Shown here piece by piece: positions 1-10,075 of a stretch of 64,000 nt of DNA. Made by a program: the position numbers and the translations under genes. Below the pieces are notes generated by a model that worked only from the letters and a program-made list of their open reading frames with translations, made no database searches and was not told the origin of the DNA. The DNA is from Channallabes apus. Its lineage: Eukaryota > Chordata > Actinopteri > Siluriformes > Clariidae. The DNA lies in NCBI GenBank assembly GCA_030522415.1, contig CM060118.1, forward strand, positions 24,439,151 to 24,503,150, in the 5' to 3' direction. Numbering within the stretch: position 1 is the first letter of the stretch; each line of letters begins with the position of its first letter.

Positions 1-13
1 AGCTGGATCGAAA

Positions 14-1848
14 GTGCCCAGCCGTTCCCCCAGAGAGCCCCGTGATGGGCCCAGCCGTTCCCCCAGAGAGCCCCGTGATGGGCCCAGCCGTTCCCCCAGA
101 GAGCCCCGTGATGGGCCCAGCCGTTCCCCCAGAGAGCCCCGTGATGGGCCCAGCCGTTCCCCCAGAGAGCCCCGTGATGGGCCCAGCCGTTCCCCCAGAG
201 AGCCCCGTGAAGGGCCCAGCCGATCCCCCAGAGAGCCCCGTGATGGGCCCAGCCGATCCCCCAGAGAGCCCCGTGATGGGCCCAGCCGATCCCCCAGAGA
301 GCCCCGTGATGGGCCCAGCCGATCCCCCAGAGAGCCCCGTGATGGGCCCAGCCGATCCCCCAGAGAGCCCCGTGATGGGCCCAGCCGATCCCCCAGAGAG
401 CCCCGTGATGGGCCCAGCCGATCTCCCAGAGAGCCCCGTGATGGGCCCAGCCGATCTCCCAGAGAGCCCCGTGATGGGCCCAGCCGATCTCCCAGAGAGC
501 CCCGTGATGGGCCCAGCCGATCTCCCAGAGAGCCCCGTGATGGGCCCAGCCGATCTCCCAGAGAGCCCCGTGATGGGCCCAGCCGATCTCCCAGAGAGCC
601 CCGTGATGGGCCCAGCCGATCTCCCAGAGAGCCCCGTGATGGGCCCAGCCGATCTCCCAGAGAGCCCCGTGATGGGCCCAGCCGATCTCCCAGAGAGCCC
701 CGTGATGGGCCCAGCCGATCTCCCAGAGAGCCCCGTGATGGGCCCAGCCGATCTCCCAGAGAGCCCCGTGATGGGCCCAGCCGATCTCCCAGAGAGCCCC
801 GTGATGGGCCCAGCCGATCTCCCAGAGAGCCCCGTGATGGGCCCAGCCGATCTCCCAGAGAGCCCCGTGATGGGCCCAGCCGATCTCCCAGAGAGCCCCG
901 TGATGGGCCCAGCCGATCTCCCAGAGAGCCCCGTGATGGGCCCAGCCGATCTCCCAGAGAGCCCCGTTGATGGGCCCAGCCGATCTCCCAGAGAGCCCCG
1001 TGATGGGCCCAGCCGATCTCCCAGAGAGCCCCGTGATGGGCCCAGCCGATCTCCCAGAGAGCCCCGTGATGGGCCCAGCCGATCTCCCAGAGAGCCCCGT
1101 GATGGGCCCAGCCGATCCCCCAGAGAGCCCCGTGATGGGCCCAGCCGATCCCCCAGAGAGCCCCGTGATGGGCCCAGCCGATCCCCCAGAGAGCCCCGTG
1201 ATGGGCCCAGCCGTTCCCCCAGAGAGCCCCGTGATGGGCCCAGCCGTTCCCCCAGAGAGCCCCGTGATGGGCCCAGCCGTTCCCCCAGAGAGCCCCGTGA
1301 TGGGCCCAGCCGTTCCCCCAGAGAGCCCCGTGATGGGCCCAGCCGATCCCCCAGAGAGCCCCGTGATGGGCCCAGCCGATCCCCCAGAGAGCCCCGTGAT
1401 GGGCCCAGCCGATCCCCCAGAGAGCCCCGTGATGGGCCCAGCCGATCCCCCAGAGAGCCCCGTGATGGGCCCAGCCGATCCCCCAGAGAGCCCCGTGATG
1501 GGCCCAGCCGATCTCCCAGAGAGCCCCGTGATGGGCCCAGCCGATCTCCCAGAGAGCCCCGTGATGGGCCCAGCCGATCTCCCAGAGAGCGCCGTGATGG
1601 GCCCAGCCGATCTCCCAGAGAGCCCCGTGATGGGCCCAGCCGATCTCCCAGAGAGCCCCGTGATGGGCCCAGCCGATCTCCCAGAGAGCCCCGTGATGGG
1701 CCCAGCCGATCTCCCAGAGAGCCCCGTGATGGGCCCAGCCGATCTCCCAGAGAGCCCCGTGATGGGCCCAGCCGATCTCCCAGAGAGCCCCGTGATGGGC
1801 CCAGCCGATCTCCCAGAGAGCCCCGTGATGGGCCCAGCCGATCTCCCA
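14..1848 (+). repeat. 33-bp coding minisatellite, 5' block
   Basis: About 55 head-to-tail copies of a 33-bp unit that encodes an 11-residue motif (MGPADLPESPV and variants). Three variants lie in blocks: GTTCCCCC (Val-Pro) at about 20-215 and 1201-1330; GATCCCCC (Asp-Pro) at about 217-412, 1107-1200 and 1335-1500; GATCTCCC (Asp-Leu) at about 415-1105 and 1500-1848. The unit near 961-968 has one extra T, which shifts the long frame. All three forward frames stay open across much of the array, because the unit length is a multiple of three and stop-poor. The array continues at 3043 after an inserted element. It belongs to the LTR element ending at 4811. Confidence 0.95.
42..966 (+). pseudogene. 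Proline-rich repeat reading frame, 5' segment
   Basis: Open frame made only of the 11-residue repeat, entering from the left edge. The same repeat frame resumes at 967, one base out of register, after a 1-bp insertion in a single unit. This is the frame that rejoins the downstream proline-rich region at 3043. The frame is chosen because it reads the P-E-S-P-V motif that matches the non-repeat sequence downstream. No enzymatic domain is visible. A structural or Gag-like protein of the LTR element is possible but unproven, and the frame could simply be open because the repeat lacks stops. Confidence 0.4.
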
Positions 1849-3042
1849 TGCCTCATTTCCACTACACTGGTGCTGGTGCCCGGTGCCGGTGCCCGGCCGG
1901 TGCTGAACTGGGAACCACCCGAGAACCGGCCCGCGTTTACACTAGACAGGAGCTCAGCGGGAGCTGCATGATAATACGTCACAGGCCACGCCCACTAAAC
2001 AGAAACCAACATGGCCGAAGTCAGTTATTCTCCAGACTATTAAAATGTATTTCAGTATCTCCAAAGGCAGCTTATTCGACGTGTTATAACCGCTGAAACA
2101 GAGCGACATAGACAACGATTACGTGCAAGACGACTGGTAAGTTCTGACACCCCGTTAACTTACAATGTGTTTTTTTTTTTTACCGAGATTAGCATTAGCT
2201 CAAATGCTAATGGTAATGCTATCTAACTATACTGTTGTTTTTCTTTTTCAACACGTAATTTATGCAGTAAATAACATTTAACATTTACATTTTCAGATCG
2301 CCTCAAAACTTTGTGTGCGCCGTAAATCGCCCGTGATGTGGATGTTGCCATCACGGCAAGGAGCTGATGTAAAAGCGGCATTAATGGACTACAACAGACA
2401 GGACCAATACATCTGTAGTGTTTTATTGAAATGCAACAGTGCAGACAATTTAAGAACATTTAGCCAAAAGGCAACAAAGTAAAAAAAAATTTAAAAGTGG
2501 CAACGAGTACAGTGCAAGCATGTATTTGTAAATTAAACTGTGATTACAATAATAAATTTTAAAAAATGAAGAAAAAAAAACAGCTGTGTGTTGTCTGGTT
2601 TTTCTCCATAACATTAACCATTCGTTCCAAAAGGCCCAGCATAGCACCTGATGTCTCATCCATTTTATTAAGAATGGCCTCATTCTCCACCGCTGCCACT
2701 TTTACACAGCCCCTTCTTTTTTACTTCTTTTTTTTTTAAGTACTTTGCAATTTCTCTTGAATCTCTGCGGATATCCAAATTGCTAAAAGCGCTTTAGCTT
2801 CCTCCGCACTCCACGTTTGGGTCGCCGCCATTTTATTTTTAGAAAAATCTCCCTATAACTCCGCCCACTGCTCGTGACGTCACGGGTTCTCGGTTCTAGA
2901 CCAGCAGCGTTTAGGGGCCGGTTCGGTGCTTATTTTAGGGCACCGGCACCAATTTTTATTCTGTGGAAAAGCGCGGCACCGGTTCCAAAATTGGGAACCG
3001 GCACGGAACCGGCACGGGAACCAGAGCAGTGGAAAAGGCCTA
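1849..3042. mobile_element. PIF/Harbinger-like element inserted in the minisatellite
   Basis: A 1194-bp block interrupts the 33-bp array. Joining the flanks across one copy of CCA (1846-1848 and 3043-3045) restores a perfect repeat unit, so CCA is a 3-bp target duplication. The ends are imperfect inverted repeats sharing TTTCCACT and CTGGT. Inside are a minus-strand reading frame resembling the Myb/trihelix protein that accompanies Harbinger transposases (2736-2831) and a plus-strand start in good context (ATG at 2011) followed by a GTAAGT donor-like site near 2139. The transposase catalytic core is missing, so this is a non-autonomous derivative. The superfamily call rests on the 3-bp duplication and the Myb-like fragment; CCA is not the usual TWA target. 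Confidence 0.6.
2736..2831 (-). pseudogene. Myb/SANT (trihelix)-like N-terminal fragment of a Harbinger element
   Basis: A 31-codon frame reads from an ATG at 2831 leftward to a TAA at 2736. It contains W-S-A-E-E-A-K-A-L-L-A-I-W, the first helix pattern of Myb/SANT-like DNA-binding proteins encoded alongside PIF/Harbinger transposases. Further minus-strand sequence at about 2570-2700 still resembles the C-terminal part of such a protein (alternating acidic and hydrophobic residues) in another frame, so the gene is broken by stop and frameshift. In the autonomous family this protein binds the element ends and helps nuclear import of the transposase. Confidence 0.5.
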
Positions 3043-3540
3043 CCAGAGAGCCCCGTGATGGGCCCAGCCGATCTCCCAGAGAGCCCCGTGATGGGCCCAG
3101 CCGATCTCCCAGAGAGCCCCGTGATGGGCCCAGCCGATCTCCCAGAGAGCCCCGTGATGGGCCCAGCCGATCTCCCAGAGAGCCCCGTGATGGGCCCAGC
3201 CGATCTCCCAGAGAGCCCCGTGATGGGCCCAGCCGATCTCCCAGAGAGCCCCGTGATGGGCCCAGCCGATCTCCCAGAGAGCCCCGTGATGGGCCCAGCC
3301 GATCTCCCAGAGAGCCCCGTGATGGGCCCAGCCGATCTCCCAGAGAGCCCCGTGATGGGCCCAGCCGATCTCCCAGAGAGCCCCGTGATGGGCCCAGCCG
3401 ATCTCCCAGAGAGCCCCGTGATGGGCCCAGCCGATCTCCCAGACAGCCCAGTGGAGGGCTCCGATCTCCCAGTCTGCCCAGTGGAAGGCTCCGAACTCCC
3501 AGTCAGCCCAGTGGAGGGCTCCGACAGCCCCAAAGGGCAT
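3043..3540 (+). repeat. 33-bp coding minisatellite, 3' block
   Basis: Twelve further Asp-Leu type 33-bp units follow the Harbinger insertion. The array then decays at about 3441-3540 into roughly 30-bp units encoding P-V-E-G-S-D/E-x-P. The frame is the same as the one reading 967-1848 before the insertion. Confidence 0.9.
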
Positions 3541-4156
3541 GAGCCAGCTCAGCGACAGCCCTGCCTCGTCAATGACTTTGTGCCTCAACCGCTGTTTGAC
3601 GAGCTGCCTACGTCCGCCTTCGAGGACTTCGAGCTGCCTCCTCCGCCATGGCCATGCCTCGTCAACGACGTCGAGCCGTCTGCCAGATTCGGCGGCGAGC
3701 CAGCTCCGTCTCTGCCCTGCGATCCAGCTCCGTCTCTGCCCTGCGATCCAGCTCCGTCTCTGCCCTGCGATCCAGCTCCGTCTCTGCCCTGCGATCCAGC
3801 GCCGTCTCTGCCCTGCGATCCAGTGCCGTCTCTGCCCTGCGATCCAGCGCCAATGCTCCTCGCTCCGCCGCCCGGCTTCGCCGACGACCCAGCGCCAGTG
3901 CTCCTCGTTCCGCCGCCCGGCTTCGCCGAAGGACCAGCGCCAGTGCTCCTCGCTCCGCCGCCCGGCTTCGCCGACGACCCCGCGCCAGTGCTCCTCGCTC
4001 CGCCGACAGGACTCGGCGACGACCCAGCTCCTGTGCCCACCCTGCCACCCTGCCCAGGGAACCTGTGCTGCAGCCTCTCGGTTGGGAGGACCGACATTGG
4101 ACCTTGGGAGGGGTGCCCTGGACCACCATTTTGGGCGCTCCGGAGTAGCACCCTTT

Positions 4157-4169
4157 GGAGGGGGGGTAA
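4157..4169 (+). other. Polypurine tract before the LTR
   Basis: A G-rich purine run followed by TAA lies immediately upstream of the TG that opens the LTR, as expected for plus-strand priming of an LTR retroelement. Confidence 0.6.
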
Positions 4170-4811
4170 TGTCACGGTCGAACACCAGATGGCGCCATAC
4201 TTCAGGACTCCATTTTGTTTTCTGTTATGTTTCAGTTTGGTTTGTGAACTCCGTATCCCAGAGTGCACCTCGGTCAGGAAATGGGAGCACACCTGATCGA
4301 GGTTAGCAGCCTAATCAGTGCCAAGATAAATGGCCTTTTGTTTCCATTGTTCTGGGTCGGGCATCTGTTTTGTTACGGCAATGCTAAGTGGGTGTTTTGT
4401 TCTCGGTGTCATGCCACTCCCCCTTGATCTTGGTTTGTGTTATTCTGTGTTTTGGTTCAGTTCCGTATCCAGTCTAGCTCTTTGTTTAGTCAACTCTGTG
4501 TTTAGTTCACTCTGTGTTTCGTTTAGCTCCATGTTTAGTCTAGCTCTGTGTTTTGTTTAGCTCTATGTTTAGTTTAGCCCTATGTTTAGTCTAGCTCTGT
4601 GTTTGGTATAGCTCCATGTTTAGTTTAGCTCCATGTTTAGTCTAGCTCTGTGTTGTGTATAGCTCTGTGTGGTAGGTTAGCTCTGTGTGTTAGTTCAGTT
4701 TGAGTCCTGTTGTACATGTTCACACTTTGGTTCCTTGATTAAAAAACCCTTTTCACTCTATCACCTCCGCCTCCATGTCTTCTCCAAACCCCACACGAGC
4801 ACCCCGTTACA
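4170..4811 (+). mobile_element. 3' LTR of the proline-rich-repeat LTR element
   Basis: 642 bp starting TGTCACGG and ending GTTACA (TG...CA), directly after a polypurine tract. A TATA-like sequence lies near 4325. The segment about 4220-4300 matches the LTRs at 42157 and 44262 (shared GCACCTCGGTCAGG and CACCTGA..CGAGG). About 4450-4700 is a degenerate tandem repeat of TTTAG/TAGCTC(TG/CA)TG units. The matching 5' LTR is not in the window, so target duplication cannot be tested. A solo LTR is the alternative, but the adjoining polypurine tract and frame favour a 3' LTR. Confidence 0.65.
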
Positions 4812-4892
4812 CAGATGACCACATTGGATTCAATAGTAAATATGATTTTATATATGTTTTTCTCTCATACTGAGAGTAGTTTAATCCAGTTT

Positions 4893-4952
<60 letters not shown>

Positions 4953-5523
4953 TTAAATAAAAATGCACTAAAACTAAAATAATATTTAGCAATTAATTGC
5001 ATGTTATTACAATTATCATTCAATCAAACAAATCGAACTAGATGTCAACAGTGTTGCAGCCAACAAACCGCATCCTTCTGCTTCCTAATTCGTATGCTTA
5101 ATCAGTTATTGGGAAAGAAAAAATAATAACAATTTGAAACATTTGCACTTCCTGTGAATATGTCCCTGTTTGAACCAATTGAAAATACATAAACCATAAT
5201 TGCATTAAATTTGAAAAAGTTTTCTCTATATGTTATCTGTAGGGAAAAATTAATATGGTTTGATTTGTTCAGATTTCTCATATGGAGTATGCATTTATTA
5301 AAAATAAAAAAATCTACATCAACTTTTTACCGGTTTACCACTTTTTGTGTTAATGCTCGTCAGAGCTCTTTGTGGTGTGCTATTATGCAAAATGCATAAT
5401 GTAAAGCTTCATCATTTCTTCAACTTTCCATCTCTAATCACTTATGGAATTGCACTGTACTGTAATTAACTGAGATTTGCATTTTATTTAAAGAACAGTG
5501 TATTATCTAGTAAGGTATGAGGT
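4812..5523. other. Unassigned AT-rich stretch
   Basis: Contains a (TG)n microsatellite at about 4896-4950. I see no gene or recognisable element in the rest. Confidence 0.5.
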
Positions 5524-5669
5524 ACTTCACTCATGCACACACATATGAAACAATTGTATACACACATATGAAACACTCACACATACAAATATACTACTAA
5601 CTGCTCACACAACTACATATGAAATGCGCACACACACACATACATACTTTCCGCGCACACACATACATA

Positions 5670-7289
5670 CAGTGGTGTGAAAAACTATTTGCCCCCTTCC
5701 TGATTTCTTATTCTTTTGCATGTTTGTCACACTTAAATGTTTCTGCTCATCAAAAACCGTTAACTATTAGTCAAAGATAACATAATTGAACACAAAATGC
5801 AGTTTTTAAATGAAGGTTTATGTTATTAAGCTAGAAAAAAAACTCCAAATCTACATGGCCCTGTGTGAAAAAGTGATTGCCCCCCTTGTTAAAAAATAAC
5901 TTAACTGTGGTTTATCACACCTGAGTTCAATTTCTGTAGTCACCCCCAGGCCTGATTACTTCCACACCTGTTTCAATCAAGAAATCACTTAAATAGGAGC
6001 TAGCTGACACAGAGAAGTAGACCAAAAGCACCTCAAAAGCTAGACATCATGCCAAGATCCAAAGAAATTCAGGAACAAATGAGAACAAACGTAATTGAGA
6101 TCTATCAGTCTGGTAAAGGTTATAAAGCCATTTCTAAAGCTTTGGGACTCCAGCGAACCACAGTGAGAGCCATTATCCACAAATGGCAAAAACATGGAAC
6201 AGTGGTGAACCTTCCCAGGAGTGGCCGGCCGACCAAAATTACCCCAAGAGCGCAGAGACAACTCATCCGAGAGGCCACAAAAGACCCCAGGACAACATCT
6301 AAAGAACTGCAGGCCTCACTTGCCTCAATTAAGGTCAGTGTTCACGACTCCGCCATAAGAAAGAGACTGGGCAAAAATGGCCTGCATGGCAGATTTCCAA
6401 GGCGCAAACCACTTTTAAGCAAAAAGAACATTAAGGCTCGTCTCAATTTTGCTAAAAAACATCTCAATGATTGCCAAGACTTTTGGGAAAATACCTTGTG
6501 GACCGATGAGACAAAAGTTGAACTTTTTGGAAGGTGCGTGTCCCGTTACATCTGGCGTAAAAGTAACACAGCATTTCAGAAAAAGAACATCATACCAACA
6601 GTAAAATATGGTGGTGGTAGTGTGATGGTCTGGGGTTGTTTTGCTGCTTCAGGACCTGGAAGGCTTGCTGTGATAGATGGAACCATGAATTCTACTGTCT
6701 ACCAAAAAATCCTGAAGGAGAATGTCCGGCCATCTGTTCGTCAACTCAAGCTGAAGCGATCTTGGGTGCTGCAGCAGGACAATGACCCAAAACACACCAG
6801 CAAATCCACCTCTGAATGGCTGAAGAAAAACAAAATGAAGACTTTGGCGTGGCCTAGTCAAAGTCCTGACCTGAATCCTATTGAGATGTTGTGGCATGAC
6901 CTTAAAAAGGCGGTTCATGCTAGAAAACCCTCAAATAAAGCTGACTTACAACAATTCTGAAAAGATGAGTGGGCCAAAATTCCTCCAGAGCGCTGTAAAA
7001 GACTGGTTGCAAGTTATCGCAAACGCTTGATTGCAGTTATTGCTGCTAAGGGTGGCCCAACCAGTTATTAGGTTCAGGGGGCAATTACTTTTTCACACAG
7101 GGCCATGTAGGTTTGGATTTTTTTTCTCCCTAAATAATAAAACCCCTCATTTAAAAACAGCATTTTGTGTTCACTTGTGTTATCTTTGATTAATAGATAA
7201 ATGTGTTTGATGATCAGAAACATTTTGTGTGACAAACATGCAAAAGAATAAGAAATCAGGAGGGGGGTAAATAGTTTTTCACACCACTG
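5670..7289 (+). mobile_element. Tc1-type transposon with long terminal inverted repeats
   Basis: 1620 bp beginning CAGTGGTGTGAAAAAC and ending with its reverse complement, flanked by TA on both sides (5668-5669, 7290-7291). The inverted repeats are about 210 bp long and carry an inner repeat (TGTGTGAAAAAGTGATTGCC near 5858 and its complement near 7080), the IR/DR layout seen in Sleeping Beauty-like elements. It holds an almost intact transposase frame. Confidence 0.95.
6049..7071 (+). pseudogene. Tc1/mariner-type DD34E transposase with one nonsense codon
   Basis: Cut-and-paste transposase of the IS630/Tc1/mariner superfamily. The N-terminus holds a paired-like helix-turn-helix (G-Y-K-A-I-S-K-A-L-G, about residues 24-33) and a second R-P-T-K-containing DNA-binding region. 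Catalytic residues are visible: Asp in L-W-T-D-E-T-K, Asp in Q-Q-D-N-D-P-K-H, and Glu in D-L-N-P-I-E, with 34 residues between the last two. The start at 6049 gives a protein of the usual length of about 340 residues. A TGA at 6958-6960 interrupts the frame; downstream the same frame stays open to a TAG at 7069-7071 and keeps the family-typical C-terminus (K-D-E-W-A-K-I-P-P-E). This single codon is the only break I find. Confidence 0.93.
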
Positions 7290-7485
7290 TACATACTTTC
7301 CGTGCACGCGCACAAAGCAAACTGTAGCGGTGTAGGGAACGAGTGAACAATGGATCTTCAGTTTAGCGGAAAAAGGAATGGATAATTTCCTATAAGTCAT
7401 TACATATCACTGGAGTGTGAAAAAATTTAACTCGAAAAATAATTTATATTTTTATTATAATTATTATCGACGACGACATCATATA

Positions 7486-8981
7486 CACCACATTCCAAAT
7501 TACTTGGAATTTACATGTAAATTGGATTTGTCATAAACATTAAATGTTTAGTTTTAAATTAAACTCATGGATGGTGTTGTGTCTCAGGACTCTTTGGATC
7601 ACTGAAATGAATCTCAGACAAGTGTGATAATTAGTTTGCCAGATGAGCCCAATTAAAGGAAAAGTACGTAAAAAGGTTGTTCCACATTATTAAGCAGGCC
7701 ACAGGTTTCAAGCAAAATGGGAAAGGAAAAGATCTCTCTGCTGCCAAAAAGCGTCAAATATTGCAATGACTTAAACAAGGTATGAAAACATTAGATATTT
7801 AATGAAAATGTAAGTGTGATCATTGTACTGTTAAGACATTTGTGGCTGATTCAGCACGCAGACAGGTTCGTGCAGATAAAGGCAGAATGAAGTAGGTTTC
7901 TGCAAGACAAATTCATCGAATTAAGAGAGCAGCTGCTGAAATGCCATCACAGTACAAAGCAGTAAACAGGTATTTGAAGCTGCTGGTGCCTCTGGAGTCC
8001 CGTGAACCTCAAGCTGTAGGATCCTTTAAAGGCTTGCAGTTGTGCATAAACCTACTATTCAGCCACGCCTAATCAATGCTCACAAGCAGTGGGCCCTGGC
8101 ATACATGAAGACAAGTTTTTAAACAGTCTTGTTTACTGATGGGTATCGTGCACCCCTGGATGGTCCATATGGATGGAGTAGTGGATGGTTGGTGGATGGC
8201 CACCATGTCCCAACAAGGCTGCGACGTCACCAAGGAGGTGTCGGAGTCATGTTTTTGGCCGGAATCATGGGGAGAGAGCTGGTATCCCGCTTTAGGTTCC
8301 CTGAAGGTGTGAAAATGACCTCTGCAAAGTATATTGACTGACCACTTTCTTCCATGGTACAAAAAGACGAACCGTGGCTTCTGTAGCAAAATCATCTTCA
8401 TGCACGACAATGCACCATCTCATGCTGCAAAGAATACCTCTGTGTCATTGGCTGCTATGGGAATAAAAGATGAGAAACTCATGGTGTGGCCACCATCCTC
8501 CCCTGACCTCAAACCCATTGAAAACCTATGAGGGTGGGAGGCAGTTTGATTCAAAACAGCAGCTCTGGGAGGGTATTATGACATCCCGCAAAGAAATTCA
8601 AACAGAAACTGTCCAAAAACTCACAAGTTCAATGGATGCAAGAATTGTGAAGGTGATATCAAAGAAAGGGTCCTATGTTAAGATGTAACATGCGCTGTTA
8701 GTTTTTGACCTCCTAATGCTGCAAATTCAACAAAAGCCCATTTTCAGTTCTTTACAACCTATAAAATGTTTTAATTCTGTTGTGCATAATAATTTGGAAC
8801 AGTGCGTTTTCAGTGTTTTATTTTTAAAATAAATATTGTTATCATTAGGAGGCTTATTCAATAAAATTCTAATTATTCCCTAATAGTTGATGACTAGAAA
8901 ATTATACTGACTGTCATTTGCATTTACTAATTATGAAAATCAGAGAAAGATACAATTTGCGTAATAATTTGGAATGCAGTG
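7486..8981 (+). mobile_element. Tc1/mariner-type element, decayed
   Basis: 1496 bp opening CACCACATTCCAAATTA and closing TAATTTGGAATGCAGTG, flanked by TA (7484-7485, 8982-8983). An inner copy of the terminal motif occurs near 8788-8805 (ATAATTTGGAACAGTG), suggesting direct repeats within the inverted repeats. It encodes a broken transposase. Confidence 0.88.
7717..8688 (+). pseudogene. Tc1-type transposase, multiple frameshifts
   Basis: Starts M-G-K-E-K near 7717. Catalytic-core pieces are spread over three frames: T-D-G-Y-R-A-P-L-D-G (first Asp, about 8136), I-I-F-M-H-D-N-A-P-S-H (second Asp, about 8392) and S-P-D-L-K-P-I-E-N-L (Glu, about 8502). The frame stops right after the Glu motif (TGA at 8529-8531), where a short deletion seems to have removed the following W and basic residues; the C-terminal part (G-G-R-Q-F..) resumes in another frame to 8688. 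Not functional. Confidence 0.85.
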
Positions 8982-9189
8982 TAAATAGGACACAATAATT
9001 TACATTTTAATTTAATTAAGAAAGCATTTGTATTATATAGACTAGTAATCTGTAAAAATAAATAAATAAATACATCTCCGTACATCATGTAACTTAATCG
9101 AATTATTTATTCGTAAGTTATAAACGTTTCAATACGTTATATATTTTTTAATGGTATCGGTTTTTGTTTCAATAAATATTCTAAATTTA

Positions 9190-10003
9190 GGCCTGTTCAC
9201 ACGGGCGTTAAATTTTTGGATAAACGAACGAGCTCAGAATGTCCTATACGTTGATGTTGCGTTTTTATAGTGCCGCTCGATTGATTTCTACACTGGCGTT
9301 CGTTTGTCTTTGTCTAACGACAGCCTGCAGCCCAAATTGTAGTTTGTGTGTTTAACCTGTGGGGGCAGTGTGTCGGGAACTGGATATGAAAGCCCTTGTC
9401 ATTTTATTTGAGGTGCCTCCTTTTAATATGGACCATTTTGCTATATTAGACATTAATCTTATTGTTTAAAAAAAATGTAATTAAATTATTATATTTTATA
9501 TAATATATAAAAATATTTTTTAAAATAATACGGCGACGTAGGGAGAGAAAAAAAAACGCTGCCACTACTGGGTTCACCCTCCGACTGCACAACGTCGGAT
9601 TAAAGGAAGTTTGTGGTTTATGAAGAAATGCGAACATTTCCGCGCAAGTTTTATTTTTTTAGCATTTTATTTTTGACTTTTTTCCGCATTTCCCTATGTA
9701 TAGCATGTAGGATCATGGGATATATCCGGTCCTCCAAAGCGTAAAATGGACGCGGAGAAAACGAACTAGATGCGGTTTCCTTGCGTTAGTTGGGATTTGA
9801 ACGCCAAGAAAAAGCTGCATGCAACGTTTTTTTTAACACCGTATAAACGCGCAGTCGGACAAACGCACGTCACCAAAGCCCGTGTGAACACCGTCATTGA
9901 CTCCTACTGTATGTGTAGAAAACCCTCTGCGCTTCATCCGCGGTCACTGGACGCTACGAACGGCAGAAAAACGGTCGATTTTAACGCCCGTGTGAACAAG
10001 GCC
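9190..10003. mobile_element. Harbinger-type MITE with TTA target duplication
   Basis: 814 bp with inverted ends GGCCTGTTCACACGGGCGTT and AACGCCCGTGTGAACAAGGCC, flanked by TTA at 9187-9189 and 10004-10006. A 3-bp TWA duplication is typical of PIF/Harbinger. No transposase is visible. A diverged, end-truncated copy lies in the opposite orientation at about 41207-41590. Confidence 0.72.
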
Positions 10004-10061
10004 TTAATATCCGTAGCGTGAAATTTCCACAGCAGCAGCGACAGGTATCCGAGCTGCTTGT

Positions 10062-10075
10062 GTTACCATGGTAAC
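10062..10075. promoter_or_regulatory. Palindromic RFX X-box with adjacent ETS/CRE-like sites
   Basis: GTTACCATGGTAAC is a perfect 14-bp palindrome that fits the RFX-family X-box consensus (GTNRCC, spacer, RGYAAC). GGAAGTGACGT about 10 bp downstream combines an ETS core with a CRE-like half site. No coding start follows closely, so a promoter role is inference only. Confidence 0.4.

Larger units (their letters stand above)
3043..4296 (+). pseudogene. Proline-rich repeat reading frame of an LTR element, 3' segment
   Basis: The frame continues the 11-residue repeat and then changes repeat type twice: about six copies of an 8-residue unit (D-P-A-P-S-L-P-C, 24 bp, about 3715-3845) and four of a 15-residue unit (D-P-A-P-V-L-L-A-P-P-P-G-F-A-D, 45 bp, about 3846-4024). 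It runs past a purine-rich tract at 4157-4169 into the LTR and stops at 4294-4296. Three different coding minisatellites in one frame is unusual. No protease, reverse transcriptase or integrase motif is visible. It may be the 3' reading frame of a larger element whose 5' part lies outside the window. I call it broken because the Harbinger insertion and a 1-bp shift interrupt it. Confidence 0.45.

Noticed and set aside
14..1848. CRISPR-like repeat array
   Set aside because: Units are directly adjacent with no unique spacers and encode a repeating peptide; the context is a eukaryotic retroelement.
3040..4292. Minus-strand and alternative-frame proteins over the proline-rich region
   Set aside because: Same repeat artefact; no domain, and the plus-strand frame matches the LTR element's orientation.
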